Part shown: piece by piece, positions 8,654-17,197 of the stretch
Layout of the letters: each line of letters starts with the position of its first letter
Position numbering within the stretch: the stretch's first letter is position 1
Assembly: GCA_019694515.1 (NCBI GenBank)
Contig: JAIBBU010000003.1
Span: 62,001-126,000, forward strand
Length of the DNA stretch: 64,000 nt
Direction: 5' to 3'
Origin: Oligoflexia bacterium
GTDB taxonomy: Bacteria; Bdellovibrionota_C; UBA2361; JBGSMV01
The notes under the pieces: generated by a model
Seen by the model: the letters and a program-made list of their open reading frames with translations, nothing else
What the model was told of the DNA's origin: nothing
Databases searched by the model: none
Made by a program: the position numbers and the translations under genes

Positions 8654-9382
8654 ATGAATCAAAGAATCGCACTTGTGACCGGTGCCACTCAAGGGATTGG
8701 GTTCGAATTTTGCCGTGCCCTTGGGGAAAAAGGCTGGACCGTCGTCATGACCGGACGGGATCAGCGAGCGGGCGAGGAGGCATCACGCCAGCTGGCCGGG
8801 CTCGGTTATAGCGTTATTTTTCAGCAGTTGGCGGTCCAGGATGAGGATCAAGTTCGAGGCGCCCGAGAGGCCGTTGCCGCACGATTTAACCACCTAGATT
8901 TACTCATAAATAATGCTGGAGTTAATCCGGCTCACAAAGATTTCACCTTTGAGGCGAACGCTGATCTTGATAAGATAGATCAAGATCAGCTCTTAGAAAT
9001 GGTTCGTATTAACGCGGTTGGGTCCCTCTTGATGATTAAGCACTTTCGGAAGCTTCTCACCGCGTCATCTGATCCCCGCATCCTCAATGTGTCATCCTGG
9101 ATGGGCTCCATCGGCAACCGCAAGAAAGGCGGGAACTATAGCTACTGTGTCAGTAAGGCAGCTCTTAACATGATCAGCAAGCTGGCCGGATTCGACCTGC
9201 GCGAAGACAAGATTATTTGCCTTGCGGTCAACCCCGGGTCGGTCCGTACCCGTATGGGCGGCGACAAGGGACAGTTCAGCCCGCAGGAATCCGTCTCACG
9301 GATGCTCGGTATTTTACAACGCTCCACAATTGAGGACTCCGGGAAGTTCTTCAATTACGACGGTGAAGTGCACGAGTGGTAG
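8654..9382 (+). CDS. Short-chain dehydrogenase/reductase (classical SDR)
   Basis: This 242-residue oxidoreductase has all classical SDR signatures. LVTGATQGIGFEFCRALG binds NAD(P), LLINNAGVNPA is the NNAG motif, LNVSSWMGS gives the catalytic Ser, and YSYCVSKAALNM the YxxxK. AVNPGSVRTRMGG is the usual PGxVxT segment. The family usually interconverts alcohols and ketones in the cytosol, and the TGRD after strand 2 suggests NADPH preference. It begins a new plus-strand unit after the terminator at 8467-8504 and is followed 69 nt later by a radical SAM gene. No strong ribosome site is visible. The substrate is unknown, but its setting suggests sugar or lipid modification. Confidence 0.9.
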   Translation: MNQRIALVTGATQGIGFEFCRALGEKGWTVVMTGRDQRAGEEASRQLAGLGYSVIFQQLAVQDEDQVRGAREAVAARFNHLDLLINNAGVNPAHKDFTFEANADLDKIDQDQLLEMVRINAVGSLLMIKHFRKLLTASSDPRILNVSSWMGSIGNRKKGGNYSYCVSKAALNMISKLAGFDLREDKIICLAVNPGSVRTRMGGDKGQFSPQESVSRMLGILQRSTIEDSGKFFNYDGEVHEW

Positions 9383-9451
9383 CAGCAAAGCGATTTGGTT
9401 AACTAGGTTGGTCTTATAGATCGAGTTTTGGAGAACACGAGGAGAACAGCG

Positions 9452-10552
9452 ATGGACATTTCACGGTTGAGCGTTACGTCCCACAAGCTTTTTCACCATA
9501 TCGGTGAAGTAACCAAATGGCAGAAGGGGGAGGATTTCATGCCGATCGTGGTTGAGGTCAATCCGATCGATGGCTGTAATCATCGGTGTGTTTTCTGCTA
9601 CAGCGACTTTCTGGGCCATCACAAGGAGCTGATGATTGACCCCGATCTGTTGGTGCGGGTTTTCCGCGACATGGGTAAGTGTGGCGTCAAGTCCGTAATG
9701 TTACAGGGAACGGGTGAGCCCTTGATGAATCCAGGGACCCCGGACGCCATCGTGGCTGGCAAGGAAGCCGGCCTGGATATCGCGTTGATTACCAACGGCG
9801 TGCTTTTTAATGAGGAAAGTCTGGAAAAGATCATCCCCCGGCTGAGCTATCTGCGGTGTTCGGCTTTGGAAAGCACGCCTGAGCTTTATGCCAAAACCCA
9901 TCGCAGCTCGCCCAAGCACCATGAGAAGATTCTCAATAATTTGAAGCGCGCGGTTGAGATTAGAAATCGTGAATTGGCCAAGAACCCAAACCTCGAGACC
10001 ATCATTCAGGTTCATCACATTCCATTTCCGTATAACATCCATCAGACCGTCGACACGGTGAAGATGATGAGGGATATCGGGCTCGATATGGTTTACGTCA
10101 AACCTGCTCAGATCCGCCCCGACAACAAGGATCATGAGTGGCCACTCGATATGCATCTTAAATACAAGGAAGTCCTGGAAGAGTGTACGAAACTCGAAAC
10201 CAGTACCTTTAAGGTCTCGGTGCGTTGGAATGAATTCGAGCTTTGCGAAGTCTCCGGGCCATTCAAGAAAGGCTACAATTCCTGCTTCGGCATGTATTTC
10301 TCCACCAACATTGACGCTGATTCCAAGGTTTATCCTTGCTACAAACATTGGCGCGAACCGGAGTGGTGCCTAGGTGATCTTAAAGAAATGAGCTTCGAGG
10401 AGATCTGGAAGAGCGATCGAAGGAAGCAGCTTCTGGCAGATCATATGAAGAACTACGATCTCAATCAGTGCCACGTTCAGTGTCGCCAGCATCCGTATAA
10501 TAAGGCGCTCTGGGATCTGGAACATCCGCCACTGCACAAGAATTTCCTATAA
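9452..10552 (+). CDS. Radical SAM enzyme with SPASM-like C-terminus
   Basis: The protein (366 residues from this start) holds the radical SAM cluster motif CNHRCVFC near residue 45 in NPIDGCNHRCVFCYSDF, so it should cleave SAM with a [4Fe-4S] cluster. The GTGEPLMNP and ALITNGVLF segments fit the barrel. Its C-terminus is SPASM-like: CFGMYFSTNIDADSKVYPC, then CLGDLKEMSFEEIW, then CHVQC, which should bind one or two extra clusters. I chose the ATG at 9452, which has GGAG at 9441-9444 seven bases upstream; a TTG at 9428 is in frame but lies before that site. The adjacent cysteine-rich protein 18 nt downstream may be a partner or substrate, which is inference. SPASM proteins modify peptides, sugars or other small molecules. 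Confidence 0.9.
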   Translation: MDISRLSVTSHKLFHHIGEVTKWQKGEDFMPIVVEVNPIDGCNHRCVFCYSDFLGHHKELMIDPDLLVRVFRDMGKCGVKSVMLQGTGEPLMNPGTPDAIVAGKEAGLDIALITNGVLFNEESLEKIIPRLSYLRCSALESTPELYAKTHRSSPKHHEKILNNLKRAVEIRNRELAKNPNLETIIQVHHIPFPYNIHQTVDTVKMMRDIGLDMVYVKPAQIRPDNKDHEWPLDMHLKYKEVLEECTKLETSTFKVSVRWNEFELCEVSGPFKKGYNSCFGMYFSTNIDADSKVYPCYKHWREPEWCLGDLKEMSFEEIWKSDRRKQLLADHMKNYDLNQCHVQCRQHPYNKALWDLEHPPLHKNFL

Positions 10553-10570
10553 GGGCGGGCGGGACTGCGA

Positions 10571-11110
10571 ATGAGTAAGCTGAAAATTATTCAGGGAGAA
10601 ACGAAGAAGACTTGCCAGTGGCATAGGAACACAGATGGCGAAGTCTATGGTGACGTCGGCATTCTGCCGAACGGGACCTGTCCCTGGCTTTATCATACCT
10701 TGTATCCCTATTTTCTAGGGATGCTTTACGGAGCGCGCTTTCATTTCAATGAGCACGGGGATTGCCAGGTTTGTTGTCCAGCGCACAAAGGTGTCGATGT
10801 GGTGGTTAAGAAGCGTGACAATGACGGCACCTACGATCCACGTATTCCGGCCCATATGACCTATGTAATCTTCGCGGAAGTTATCGGTGTGAAAGGCGAT
10901 TGCCCATATGGCCACAAGGTCGGTGACAAGGTGATCTTCCCGACCTGCATGCCCGAACACTATATGTGCCCGGCTGGCTTCAATAATGTTTTCCCCTTTT
11001 TGGACCTTGAACCTCCCGCTTGTATCGACAAGAGCCAAATGCGCTGCCCTGATTGGGAAATGGAAATACCTTTCAGCGTAACGGATAAGGCGCCTGGGAA
11101 AGACCTTTAG
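10571..11110 (+). CDS. Cysteine-rich protein with duplicated TIGR04076-like half
   Basis: This 179-residue protein has at least 11 Cys. Residues about 33-80 (CPWLYHTLYPYFLGMLYGA ending in a CCP motif) look like the C-terminal part of the small TIGR04076 family. Residues about 97-170 look like a second, nearly full copy: EVIGVKGDCPYGHKVGDK, then CPAGFNNVFPFLDLE, then MRCPDWEMEIPF. TIGR04076 members are usually about 90-100 residues, so this is roughly one and a half copies. The gene is 18 nt behind the radical SAM/SPASM gene with a GGCGGG ribosome site, so the two are very likely co-expressed. The function is unknown. Metal binding or service as a substrate or carrier for the radical SAM enzyme are possible roles. 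It ends in a small palindrome shared with the convergent gene. Confidence 0.8.
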   Translation: MSKLKIIQGETKKTCQWHRNTDGEVYGDVGILPNGTCPWLYHTLYPYFLGMLYGARFHFNEHGDCQVCCPAHKGVDVVVKKRDNDGTYDPRIPAHMTYVIFAEVIGVKGDCPYGHKVGDKVIFPTCMPEHYMCPAGFNNVFPFLDLEPPACIDKSQMRCPDWEMEIPFSVTDKAPGKDL

Positions 11111-11122
11111 CGCAATGCGCTA
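11108..11122. terminator. Small palindrome joining two convergent stop codons
   Basis: TAGCGC-AAT-GCGCTA is a perfect 6-bp inverted repeat. It covers the stop codon of the cysteine-rich protein gene and that of the convergent glycosyltransferase gene. It could form a weak bidirectional hairpin, but there is no T-run, so terminator function is uncertain. Confidence 0.3.
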
Positions 11123-12619
11123 GATTAGATCGGCGTGTCGTTTCAAGAACTCGCGCCCGATGCGTGCTGCGCCTTTATAAGCTTTGGTTGACCAGGCCGT
11201 TTCGAAGCGCTTATTGCGCTCCTCGTCCTCGGTACAATACTTGGACTTACCTTCTAGCCGGTCCAGCATCTCAACGACACTCTCTGTAATCTCTTCCGCG
11301 GTGTTGTCTACGATTGTGACCCCGACGGATTCGAAATACGCAGGGGCTTCGGCCGAGCCCAGCGGTGTCCCCAGCACTTCGGTAAACTTCAGATATCGTT
11401 TTTCACTGTTCAGCCAAAGCAGTTTCGGGAGAAAAATATCCTGTCCGAACCAGCGCCAGGTCAGATACGCATTCCAGTTTGTGGCGACGCATGGCACCCC
11501 GAAAGTGGGGGGAATCCAGGCCGGGCCGGAGGGGGTGCCAATGTAAAACCGGCAGGCGGCCCACAGGTAGATATCCATCCAGTCCTGGCGGGCTTTGCTA
11601 ACCGCATAGTCAATAACGCCATCCATCGGCGGCAGCGGCGTCATTGATGGGTCGCCCATTCGAACGACCCAGCCACCGCGCCGCCGAATCTCGTCAATCG
11701 CGGGGAAATAATTTTGAGCGCTGGCATCCCGCGCCGCGCGAAAGCCGCAGCGCCCCTCACGAATATGCAGCGAGACAAACCAGGCATCGGCTGGCATGCC
11801 CAGCGATTGCAGGAGTTTACTACCGCGCTCCCGATCCTGATCTTTGAGTTTTAACAGCGGCCCTCGGCCTTCGGCTTCCCAGGCGGACTGGATCATCGCC
11901 TGTAGCGCCGCTCCAACGTAATCCTCCCCGGCCGTGAGATTGCGGTCCTTGTCGAGAATCGGGGTGATGCGGTCTTCGATGTACCGCGAAATCGGGCGCA
12001 TCAGATCAATCGCGATTGGATCCATTACCATGCGCGGATAGAAGTCACGCCAATACTCGAGATAGGCCGGATTGGCGATGCGCGGGTGCACCAAGAGGAC
12101 CGGTTCATCGGAGGAACGCCAGCCCAGCCTCGTCATCTTGGCGTAATTGTCCAACAGCCCGATATGCCCGATTGCCGAGGGATATTCGCGCAGGCCGCGA
12201 ATCCCAAGTCTATCGAACTGCAATTCTGCAGCGCGCTTTTGCTGATGATCTACCACGCACTGCAAGATCCGGCGTGAATATGAAATCTGTCCATAATAGT
12301 AGAAATGGTTTTGGACGGCGGAATGGACCTCCATCCATTCGGGGCGCGCTCTAAAGATCTCGTTCCACGCCGTGAAGGCCTGCTCAAAACAGCCGTTTTC
12401 AATTAGGGTGGTAATCAGTTTGTTGCGTCCGGCAGCAGAATCGGGAGCTGCGGCAACCGCTTCACGCAGGAGCTCAAGCGATCTCGCCAGGTGCTCTCCA
12501 CCCTTTAGCGCGTCAGAAGCGGAGAGCAGGAGTGCGGCGACCTTGTCGCGGCTTTCCTGCCAGCCGGGGCTTAGCCCGCTAACGTGCTTCCAAAATTCTA
12601 GCTCCTGAACCTGTTCCAT
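11120..12619 (-). CDS. TIGR04372-type glycosyltransferase
   Basis: This 499-residue protein has an N-terminal helical, TPR-like part (about 1-150) and a C-terminal part that matches the TIGR04372 glycosyltransferase group as I know it. Characteristic pieces are EGRGPLLKLKDQDRERG, WFVSLHIREGRCGFR, GGWVVRMGDPSM and FYIGTPSGPAWIPPTFGVP. GPAWIPPTFGVPCVATNW resembles the nucleotide-sugar binding region of GT-B enzymes. It probably transfers a sugar in surface polysaccharide assembly in the cytosol. A paralogue sits directly upstream at 12848-14308, 228 nt away, with the same block order, so the pair arose by duplication. The donor and acceptor are unknown. Confidence 0.8.
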   Translation of the reverse strand: MEQVQELEFWKHVSGLSPGWQESRDKVAALLLSASDALKGGEHLARSLELLREAVAAAPDSAAGRNKLITTLIENGCFEQAFTAWNEIFRARPEWMEVHSAVQNHFYYYGQISYSRRILQCVVDHQQKRAAELQFDRLGIRGLREYPSAIGHIGLLDNYAKMTRLGWRSSDEPVLLVHPRIANPAYLEYWRDFYPRMVMDPIAIDLMRPISRYIEDRITPILDKDRNLTAGEDYVGAALQAMIQSAWEAEGRGPLLKLKDQDRERGSKLLQSLGMPADAWFVSLHIREGRCGFRAARDASAQNYFPAIDEIRRRGGWVVRMGDPSMTPLPPMDGVIDYAVSKARQDWMDIYLWAACRFYIGTPSGPAWIPPTFGVPCVATNWNAYLTWRWFGQDIFLPKLLWLNSEKRYLKFTEVLGTPLGSAEAPAYFESVGVTIVDNTAEEITESVVEMLDRLEGKSKYCTEDEERNKRFETAWSTKAYKGAARIGREFLKRHADLI

Positions 12620-12847
12620 GTGCCGTTTGGTTCGCGCTTCTCTAAAGAGTCCGACTGTGTGTGGCGGTACTGTTCCTGTTCGACCCAGGCGCTAGGCCTC
12701 TCTGGCAGGTACTGGTACACTAGAATTTAAGATGATCGCTGGAAGCCTCCGGTCGTAAGTTATCTGGCAAAGGCGAAGTGGATTTTGGCTCAATCTTGGC
12801 CCCTGCTTTCGATAAGCTAAGTTGCTAATATTACTTTATATTTGAAG

Positions 12848-14308
12848 TTAGAGCAGGTCCTTATAACGGCGCAAGAAATCCCGGCCTAACCTGCCGTGGG
12901 GGTAGCCATGAGCATAGCGGGTTTTGGGCTTCAGGAGCTTGAATTTGGTCTGAAACTCCTCATCTGAGGTTGTATAGCTGGCAGTATTCTCGATGCGCTC
13001 CATCATTTCGATCACCGCTTCGTTGATCTCGGCAGGTGAGTTGTCCTGAAGCTCAAGTCCCAATTCGCTGAGTCGTTCGGGGCTTTCAGACATTCCGAGA
13101 GACGATTCCATCACCTCTGCAAATGGAAGATGCACACGGCGCTCTTTGGACCAGTAGGTCTTGTAGATACCGATATTGTCGCCATTTACGATCGGTGAGC
13201 TGGCCATAATCGGTGCGATGTTTGTCGCAACGCAGGGCACGCCGAATGTCGACGGTACCAGAATCGGCCCCGAATTTGTTCCGATGTAAAAGCGGCTCGC
13301 CCCCCAAATAAAGACGTCCATCCAATCGCTGTACGCGTCACTATGCACATAGTCAATTAAATTTGGCATTGCCGGGGCGTTCGGCATCGAGCGGTCGCCC
13401 ATGCGCAGCACGAAACCGCCGCGCGCGCCGATGCTTTCGATGGCGGGGCGATAGGCCTCAAGCGCTGCATTGCGACTGTTGTTATTACCGGTATGGCGGA
13501 TATGCAACCCCACGAACCAAGCTTCGCGGGGCACGCCTAGTTTTTCTAGCGCACTGCGCCCCCGCTCAACGTGCTCATCGGTTAGTTTTAGCAGCGGGCC
13601 GCGTCCTGAGGCGCGCCACAATCGCTCCACTTCAGAAAGAGCAGCCACGTGATAAAGGCGCCGTCCATCACGCATTGTGACGAGGTGCAAATGCTCCTCT
13701 AAGCGTTCGCCTAGGGGTTTCAGCATGTTCACCCCTTCCGGATTCGTGATAATTCCCGGAATGTATTTGCGCCAATATTCCAGGTAGCACGCATTGGCGG
13801 GCTGGGGTTCCAATACAACCGGAATGCCCTCCCGCCGCAGACCGAGTATGCCCATCTTTACATATAGATCGAGTAGCGCGATGTGGCCGATCGCATAAGT
13901 CCATTCGCGGAGAAACCACAGTCCGAATTTGTCGAGCTGATGACGCCGGGCGAAATTCTCCTGGGCTTCCATTCCCACCTTCAGAATATCGAGGTGCGCA
14001 TCAAATTGTTTATGATGAAGAAGCTGAACCGAGCGAGTGTACAGGTCGGGATAGCGATCGGGTGGATTGCCATCCCAGCGGCTTTCGAATGACCACCAGT
14101 CTTGAAGTTGCAATTCCGAAAGCCGGGCAGTGTCGGGGGTGGGCTGATAGGCCATGGCATTGCGCCAGGCCTCAAGGCCTCGTTCGAAATTATTGAGCCC
14201 CAGCCAGGCATCGCCGGCACGCTCATGCGCCTCGGTCCACGCGGGACTGAGTTCGCAGATCTTTTTCCAAAATGCTGCCTCTTGTCCTGAATTCTCGTGC
14301 ATCTTCAA
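12848..14308 (-). CDS. TIGR04372-type glycosyltransferase, paralogue
   Basis: This 486-residue protein repeats the architecture of the gene at 11120-12619. A helical N-terminus of about 150 residues is followed by SGRGPLLKLTDEHVERG, WFVGLHIRHTGNNNSRN, GGFVLRMGDRSMPNAP and FYIGTNSGPILVPSTFGVP. The shared blocks in the same order show common descent, while the N-terminal halves have drifted far apart. It is predicted to be a cytosolic glycosyltransferase of the polysaccharide locus. An AAGG ribosome site lies about nine bases ahead of the ATG. The two genes may add two similar sugars in sequence, which is inference. Confidence 0.8.
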   Translation of the reverse strand: MKMHENSGQEAAFWKKICELSPAWTEAHERAGDAWLGLNNFERGLEAWRNAMAYQPTPDTARLSELQLQDWWSFESRWDGNPPDRYPDLYTRSVQLLHHKQFDAHLDILKVGMEAQENFARRHQLDKFGLWFLREWTYAIGHIALLDLYVKMGILGLRREGIPVVLEPQPANACYLEYWRKYIPGIITNPEGVNMLKPLGERLEEHLHLVTMRDGRRLYHVAALSEVERLWRASGRGPLLKLTDEHVERGRSALEKLGVPREAWFVGLHIRHTGNNNSRNAALEAYRPAIESIGARGGFVLRMGDRSMPNAPAMPNLIDYVHSDAYSDWMDVFIWGASRFYIGTNSGPILVPSTFGVPCVATNIAPIMASSPIVNGDNIGIYKTYWSKERRVHLPFAEVMESSLGMSESPERLSELGLELQDNSPAEINEAVIEMMERIENTASYTTSDEEFQTKFKLLKPKTRYAHGYPHGRLGRDFLRRYKDLL

Positions 14309-14864
14309 CCTTGAGCAGGGATCCGTAGGACGCGCCTTAGGCGTCGCCCTTGGAGTTAAAATCTAAATATTCGCCCATTAGTTCAGACGACCTGGCGAGT
14401 CCAACCGTTCCAAGAACCAGAAACCTCTTTCTTCTGTAATTGTTTCAAATAGTTATCGGCGCGAAGGTGACCACCAGCAGCTTCGAAAACGTGTTGATGG
14501 TTGGAATTACCATGTAGCGGTCCTTAACGCGGTTCTGGTGAGGGAGGGGCGCTGAGATAGCCAGCTGGTGATGGTCTGAGCAGCTCGCATTCCGCGTTAA
14601 TTTAGTGGGGTACTTTTCGTACAGTTCGAATCAGCACCCGCGCACGGATTATTGTTTCAGCAAGCTTTGTCCAGCAAGCTTTGTCTCAGAGACCTAGGGA
14701 ATTTAGCGGCTGCAGAGCTGATTTCGATGGGCAGTGAGGGTCAGTGGAACAAGTAAAGAAATGGCACCCTTGCGATTTCAGTGGGCAGGAAATTCGGAAA
14801 CTTCAGACCAGTTTGCGCGATAGAAAAAAGGTCTTAGAAAACTTTTTAAGTAAGGTGGAAGCGT
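14309..14864. other. 556-nt region without a convincing gene
   Basis: I see no credible coding frame here. The region has a small hairpin GACGC-7nt-GCGTC at 14329-14345, a 14-bp tandem duplication (listed separately), and two related 15-mers, GATTTCGATGGGCAG near 14720 and GATTTCAGTGGGCAG near 14774, which could be operator half-sites for the downstream Phd-like gene. The rest is ordinary sequence, probably holding the promoters of the flanking divergent genes. Confidence 0.5.
14658..14685. repeat. 14-bp tandem duplication
   Basis: CAGCAAGCTTTGTC occurs twice head to tail without a gap (14658-14671 and 14672-14685). It may be a recent slippage product or a binding-site repeat upstream of the antitoxin-like gene. 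Confidence 0.85.
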
Positions 14865-15101
14865 ATGTTTAGAAACAGTCAAATCATCAATCGATCTGAA
14901 CTTTTTAAGCACTTCAAAGCGATTGCACGGTATTTAGCGGACCAGCCTCAGCCAATACTCATTACGCATCGCTCCGGGATGAATTTAGTGCTGGTGAATG
15001 CCGAAATCTTTGAAGATTTGCTGGAGTTCAAGCTTAGAAGTGATGGCGCTGAGGTTCCTCGATCTGCTTTTCGAGATGTAATTTGCGAACCGAAAATATG
15101 A
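14865..15101 (+). CDS. Phd/YefM-like antitoxin, no toxin gene beside it
   Basis: This 78-residue protein resembles the DNA-binding N-terminal domain of Phd/YefM antitoxins. It has a short lead-in (IINRSELFKHFKAIARYL), a strand with PILITHRSGMNLVLVNAEIF in place of the usual PvvIt.nG...aVlv..e, and then a short helix. A ribosome site AAGGTGGA precedes the ATG. Antitoxins of this type repress their own operon and bind a RelE- or Doc-type toxin through their C-terminus. Here the C-terminal tail is short, and no toxin frame follows: the next gene is on the opposite strand with its stop only 49 nt away. It may be an orphan antitoxin or a small regulator. The family call is from pattern only. Confidence 0.65.
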   Translation: MFRNSQIINRSELFKHFKAIARYLADQPQPILITHRSGMNLVLVNAEIFEDLLEFKLRSDGAEVPRSAFRDVICEPKI

Positions 15102-15149
15102 CGTCCAGCGCAACTTTTTTTACCGTTCCCGCTACTTCGTCTCTGAGAA

Positions 15150-16148
15150 TTAGTGCTTGTGTTGATAGTCCCAGGCGGCGGATTTTAGGGTGGGCAGATG
15201 GGTTTGAACCCAGTCGATGGTCTGCTGAACGCCGGATTCGAGAGAGATTTGCTCCGCCCAGCCCAGCTCTGATCGGAGCTTGCTGCAGTCCAGTAAATAG
15301 GCGGCATCCTTCCCAGGCCGTTCATCCACAATCTTCACCAGTTTGTCGAATTCGTATCCCATCATTGTGCAGATCATCTGTACGAGATCGCGAACTGAAA
15401 TGAAGCGGTCAGTCGAGATGTGGTAGCACTCCCCGGCGCGCCCATGTTTCGCGATGCGCAGCGTAGCATCCGACACATCTCGCATATGGATAAAGGATCG
15501 GACGGAATGACCACCGCCATGCAGCTCCAGTGTCTTTCCGGTAGCGATACTGATCACGGCGCGCGGGATAATACGGTAGAGCTGCTGCCCCGGTCCGTAC
15601 ACATTAGCTGCGCGGGTGGAAACGACTGGAAAACCATAGTGCTTAAAGTAGGTATTAAGATGCAGATCGCAGGCAGCTTTTGAGGCTGCATAGGGAGTGC
15701 TTGGATTAAAGGGGAAATCCTCTTTCACCGTACCGCTGCAACTCCCATAAACTTCCGGAGTGGAAGCTTGAACATATTTCTTTAGCGAGTCTAGCTTGCG
15801 GAGTTTTTCATGCAGTTTGACATGCCCAACGACGTTGGTCTCATACCAATCAACCGGATTTTCCCAGCTCTGCCCCACCATGCTTTGTGCTGCAAAGTTG
15901 ACGACATACGCGGGCGCGAACGATCGGAGCACCGCTCCGATCTCTTCGGCATGGCGATTCATGTCGAGCTGCTCAAAGTGAAAGGTTTTTTTATATTTCG
16001 ACATGGCAGGCCAGCGGTAAGGTAGAAACGCCGCCTCCGCTTCCGCAGACCGACTAATCCCCAAAACCTCCAGCCCTTGCTCCAGGGCGTAGGCTACAAA
16101 AGTAGCTCCCGAAAATGAATTGCTTCCGATAACGCAGATCTTTTCCAT
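15150..16148 (-). CDS. NDP-sugar 4,6-dehydratase/epimerase (GDP-mannose dehydratase-like)
   Basis: This 332-residue extended SDR begins MEKICVIGSNSFSGATFVA, a variant of the GxxGxxG loop with Ser in place of a Gly. YVQASTPEVYG holds the catalytic Thr and Glu pair seen in 4,6-dehydratases. YAASKAACDLHL carries the YxxxK, and ANVYGPGQQLYRIIPR and SFIHMRDVSDATL are typical of dTDP-glucose and GDP-mannose dehydratases. The start at 16148 is preferred because it begins the Rossmann strand directly; an in-frame start at 16190 would add 14 residues with no clear role. The likely role is formation of a 4-keto-6-deoxy nucleotide sugar for surface polysaccharide. It stands alone on the minus strand. 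Confidence 0.87.
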   Translation of the reverse strand: MEKICVIGSNSFSGATFVAYALEQGLEVLGISRSAEAEAAFLPYRWPAMSKYKKTFHFEQLDMNRHAEEIGAVLRSFAPAYVVNFAAQSMVGQSWENPVDWYETNVVGHVKLHEKLRKLDSLKKYVQASTPEVYGSCSGTVKEDFPFNPSTPYAASKAACDLHLNTYFKHYGFPVVSTRAANVYGPGQQLYRIIPRAVISIATGKTLELHGGGHSVRSFIHMRDVSDATLRIAKHGRAGECYHISTDRFISVRDLVQMICTMMGYEFDKLVKIVDERPGKDAAYLLDCSKLRSELGWAEQISLESGVQQTIDWVQTHLPTLKSAAWDYQHKH

Positions 16149-16334
16149 AGTTAGTAGAGCGATTCTAATCGTGATTGGGGGAACTGTCACCAGATCTCAG
16201 GCCGCAAAGCCTTTGTCGAGGGTCTAAATTACACAGTAAAAATAGTCTGATACATTACTTCTTCACCTGTCCATAACCTCTGAAAGCTTTTGCCCGGTCT
16301 GGTGCGAGAGGGCGTTATTTTTCAGGGCTTAGAA

Positions 16335-17030
16335 ATGATGCAAGATACGATGCCGCAGATGTTCTCTATAAGAAGCGTAGTCTTCGGGTTGATGGTGGTA
16401 CTTTCAATCTCTGTAACCCCCGCCCAGGCGCAGCGTTTCGGGAGCACTTTGCAATCGGCTCCTAATGCATTCTGGGGTTGTGACCTTGCTCCGATTCTTG
16501 ACCCTATCACCGGCGTTCCGCGCTTGGCTGTGACGGGGCAAACAAGTTGTACCATGCGCAATGTAGGCTATCTGGGATCTTTGCAGATCGCATCCTATGT
16601 TCCTCGGAATGGATATATCACCGAGGTGAAGATCAGATCGGGCAACAATCCGGCACCGGTAAGGGTGGTGATTATGCAGTGCTCTCCCGGTTTTTGCGGT
16701 ACGGCTGTAAGAATGAGCCGAGTCTTTCGGCCTCGGGCCAATCAAATTTCGACCTTTAAGACTAATCTGCGAGTAATTCGCTCATTCGATATTAATTCCT
16801 CGGGCATTCAAAACATTACTGATGCAGTGGGACTCACCGCAGTAGGTCCGGGGACTCTGCCGTTGGTGGATCAGGGCACCGCTGGGACCTTCACCTCGGG
16901 CTCCGCCTTAACACAGCTTTGGTACCCGGCGATGCAACTCAATGTGCCGCGAGTCGAAGGGGCAGTCAGCGCGGATGGATTGGAGCTATTACTGCGATGG
17001 CGCTTTCAGAAAAATCCCCGGCAGAACTAG
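16335..17030 (+). CDS. Secreted protein of unknown function
   Basis: From the ATG at 16335 the product has about 231 residues. It begins with a signal peptide: a short charged region, the hydrophobic core SVVFGLMVVLSISV, and a cleavage site after TPAQA. The mature part has four Cys, in FWGCDLAP, GQTSCTMR and MQCSPGFCG, which could form two disulfides. It looks rich in beta strands and ends in LLLRWRFQKNPRQN. I recognise no family. It is probably periplasmic or extracellular. An upstream in-frame start at 16290 would put 15 residues before the signal peptide and is less likely. It is divergent from the sugar dehydratase gene and seems to be a single-gene unit. Confidence 0.7.
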   Translation: MMQDTMPQMFSIRSVVFGLMVVLSISVTPAQAQRFGSTLQSAPNAFWGCDLAPILDPITGVPRLAVTGQTSCTMRNVGYLGSLQIASYVPRNGYITEVKIRSGNNPAPVRVVIMQCSPGFCGTAVRMSRVFRPRANQISTFKTNLRVIRSFDINSSGIQNITDAVGLTAVGPGTLPLVDQGTAGTFTSGSALTQLWYPAMQLNVPRVEGAVSADGLELLLRWRFQKNPRQN

Positions 17031-17197
17031 TTAACGTCGTACTATTTATATTTTTTTGTGACGACGAAATTAGCAGGCACTATGCCGTTACGCTGATTCA
17101 TTTTCGGTAGGGAAATGCAAATCGTTTGCGCTCTTCCTTGAAAGAGCGGCACTTTTGCGGACCACACTTGATCCGAGTACCTTCAACTTAATCGGGA

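Noticed and set aside
9701-10348. 215-residue minus-strand frame
   Set aside because: It is antisense to the radical SAM gene, whose cluster motifs fix the true frame.
15083-15403. Possible toxin gene overlapping the Phd-like antitoxin
   Set aside because: The frame runs antisense into the sugar dehydratase gene and shows no RelE, Doc or PIN pattern.
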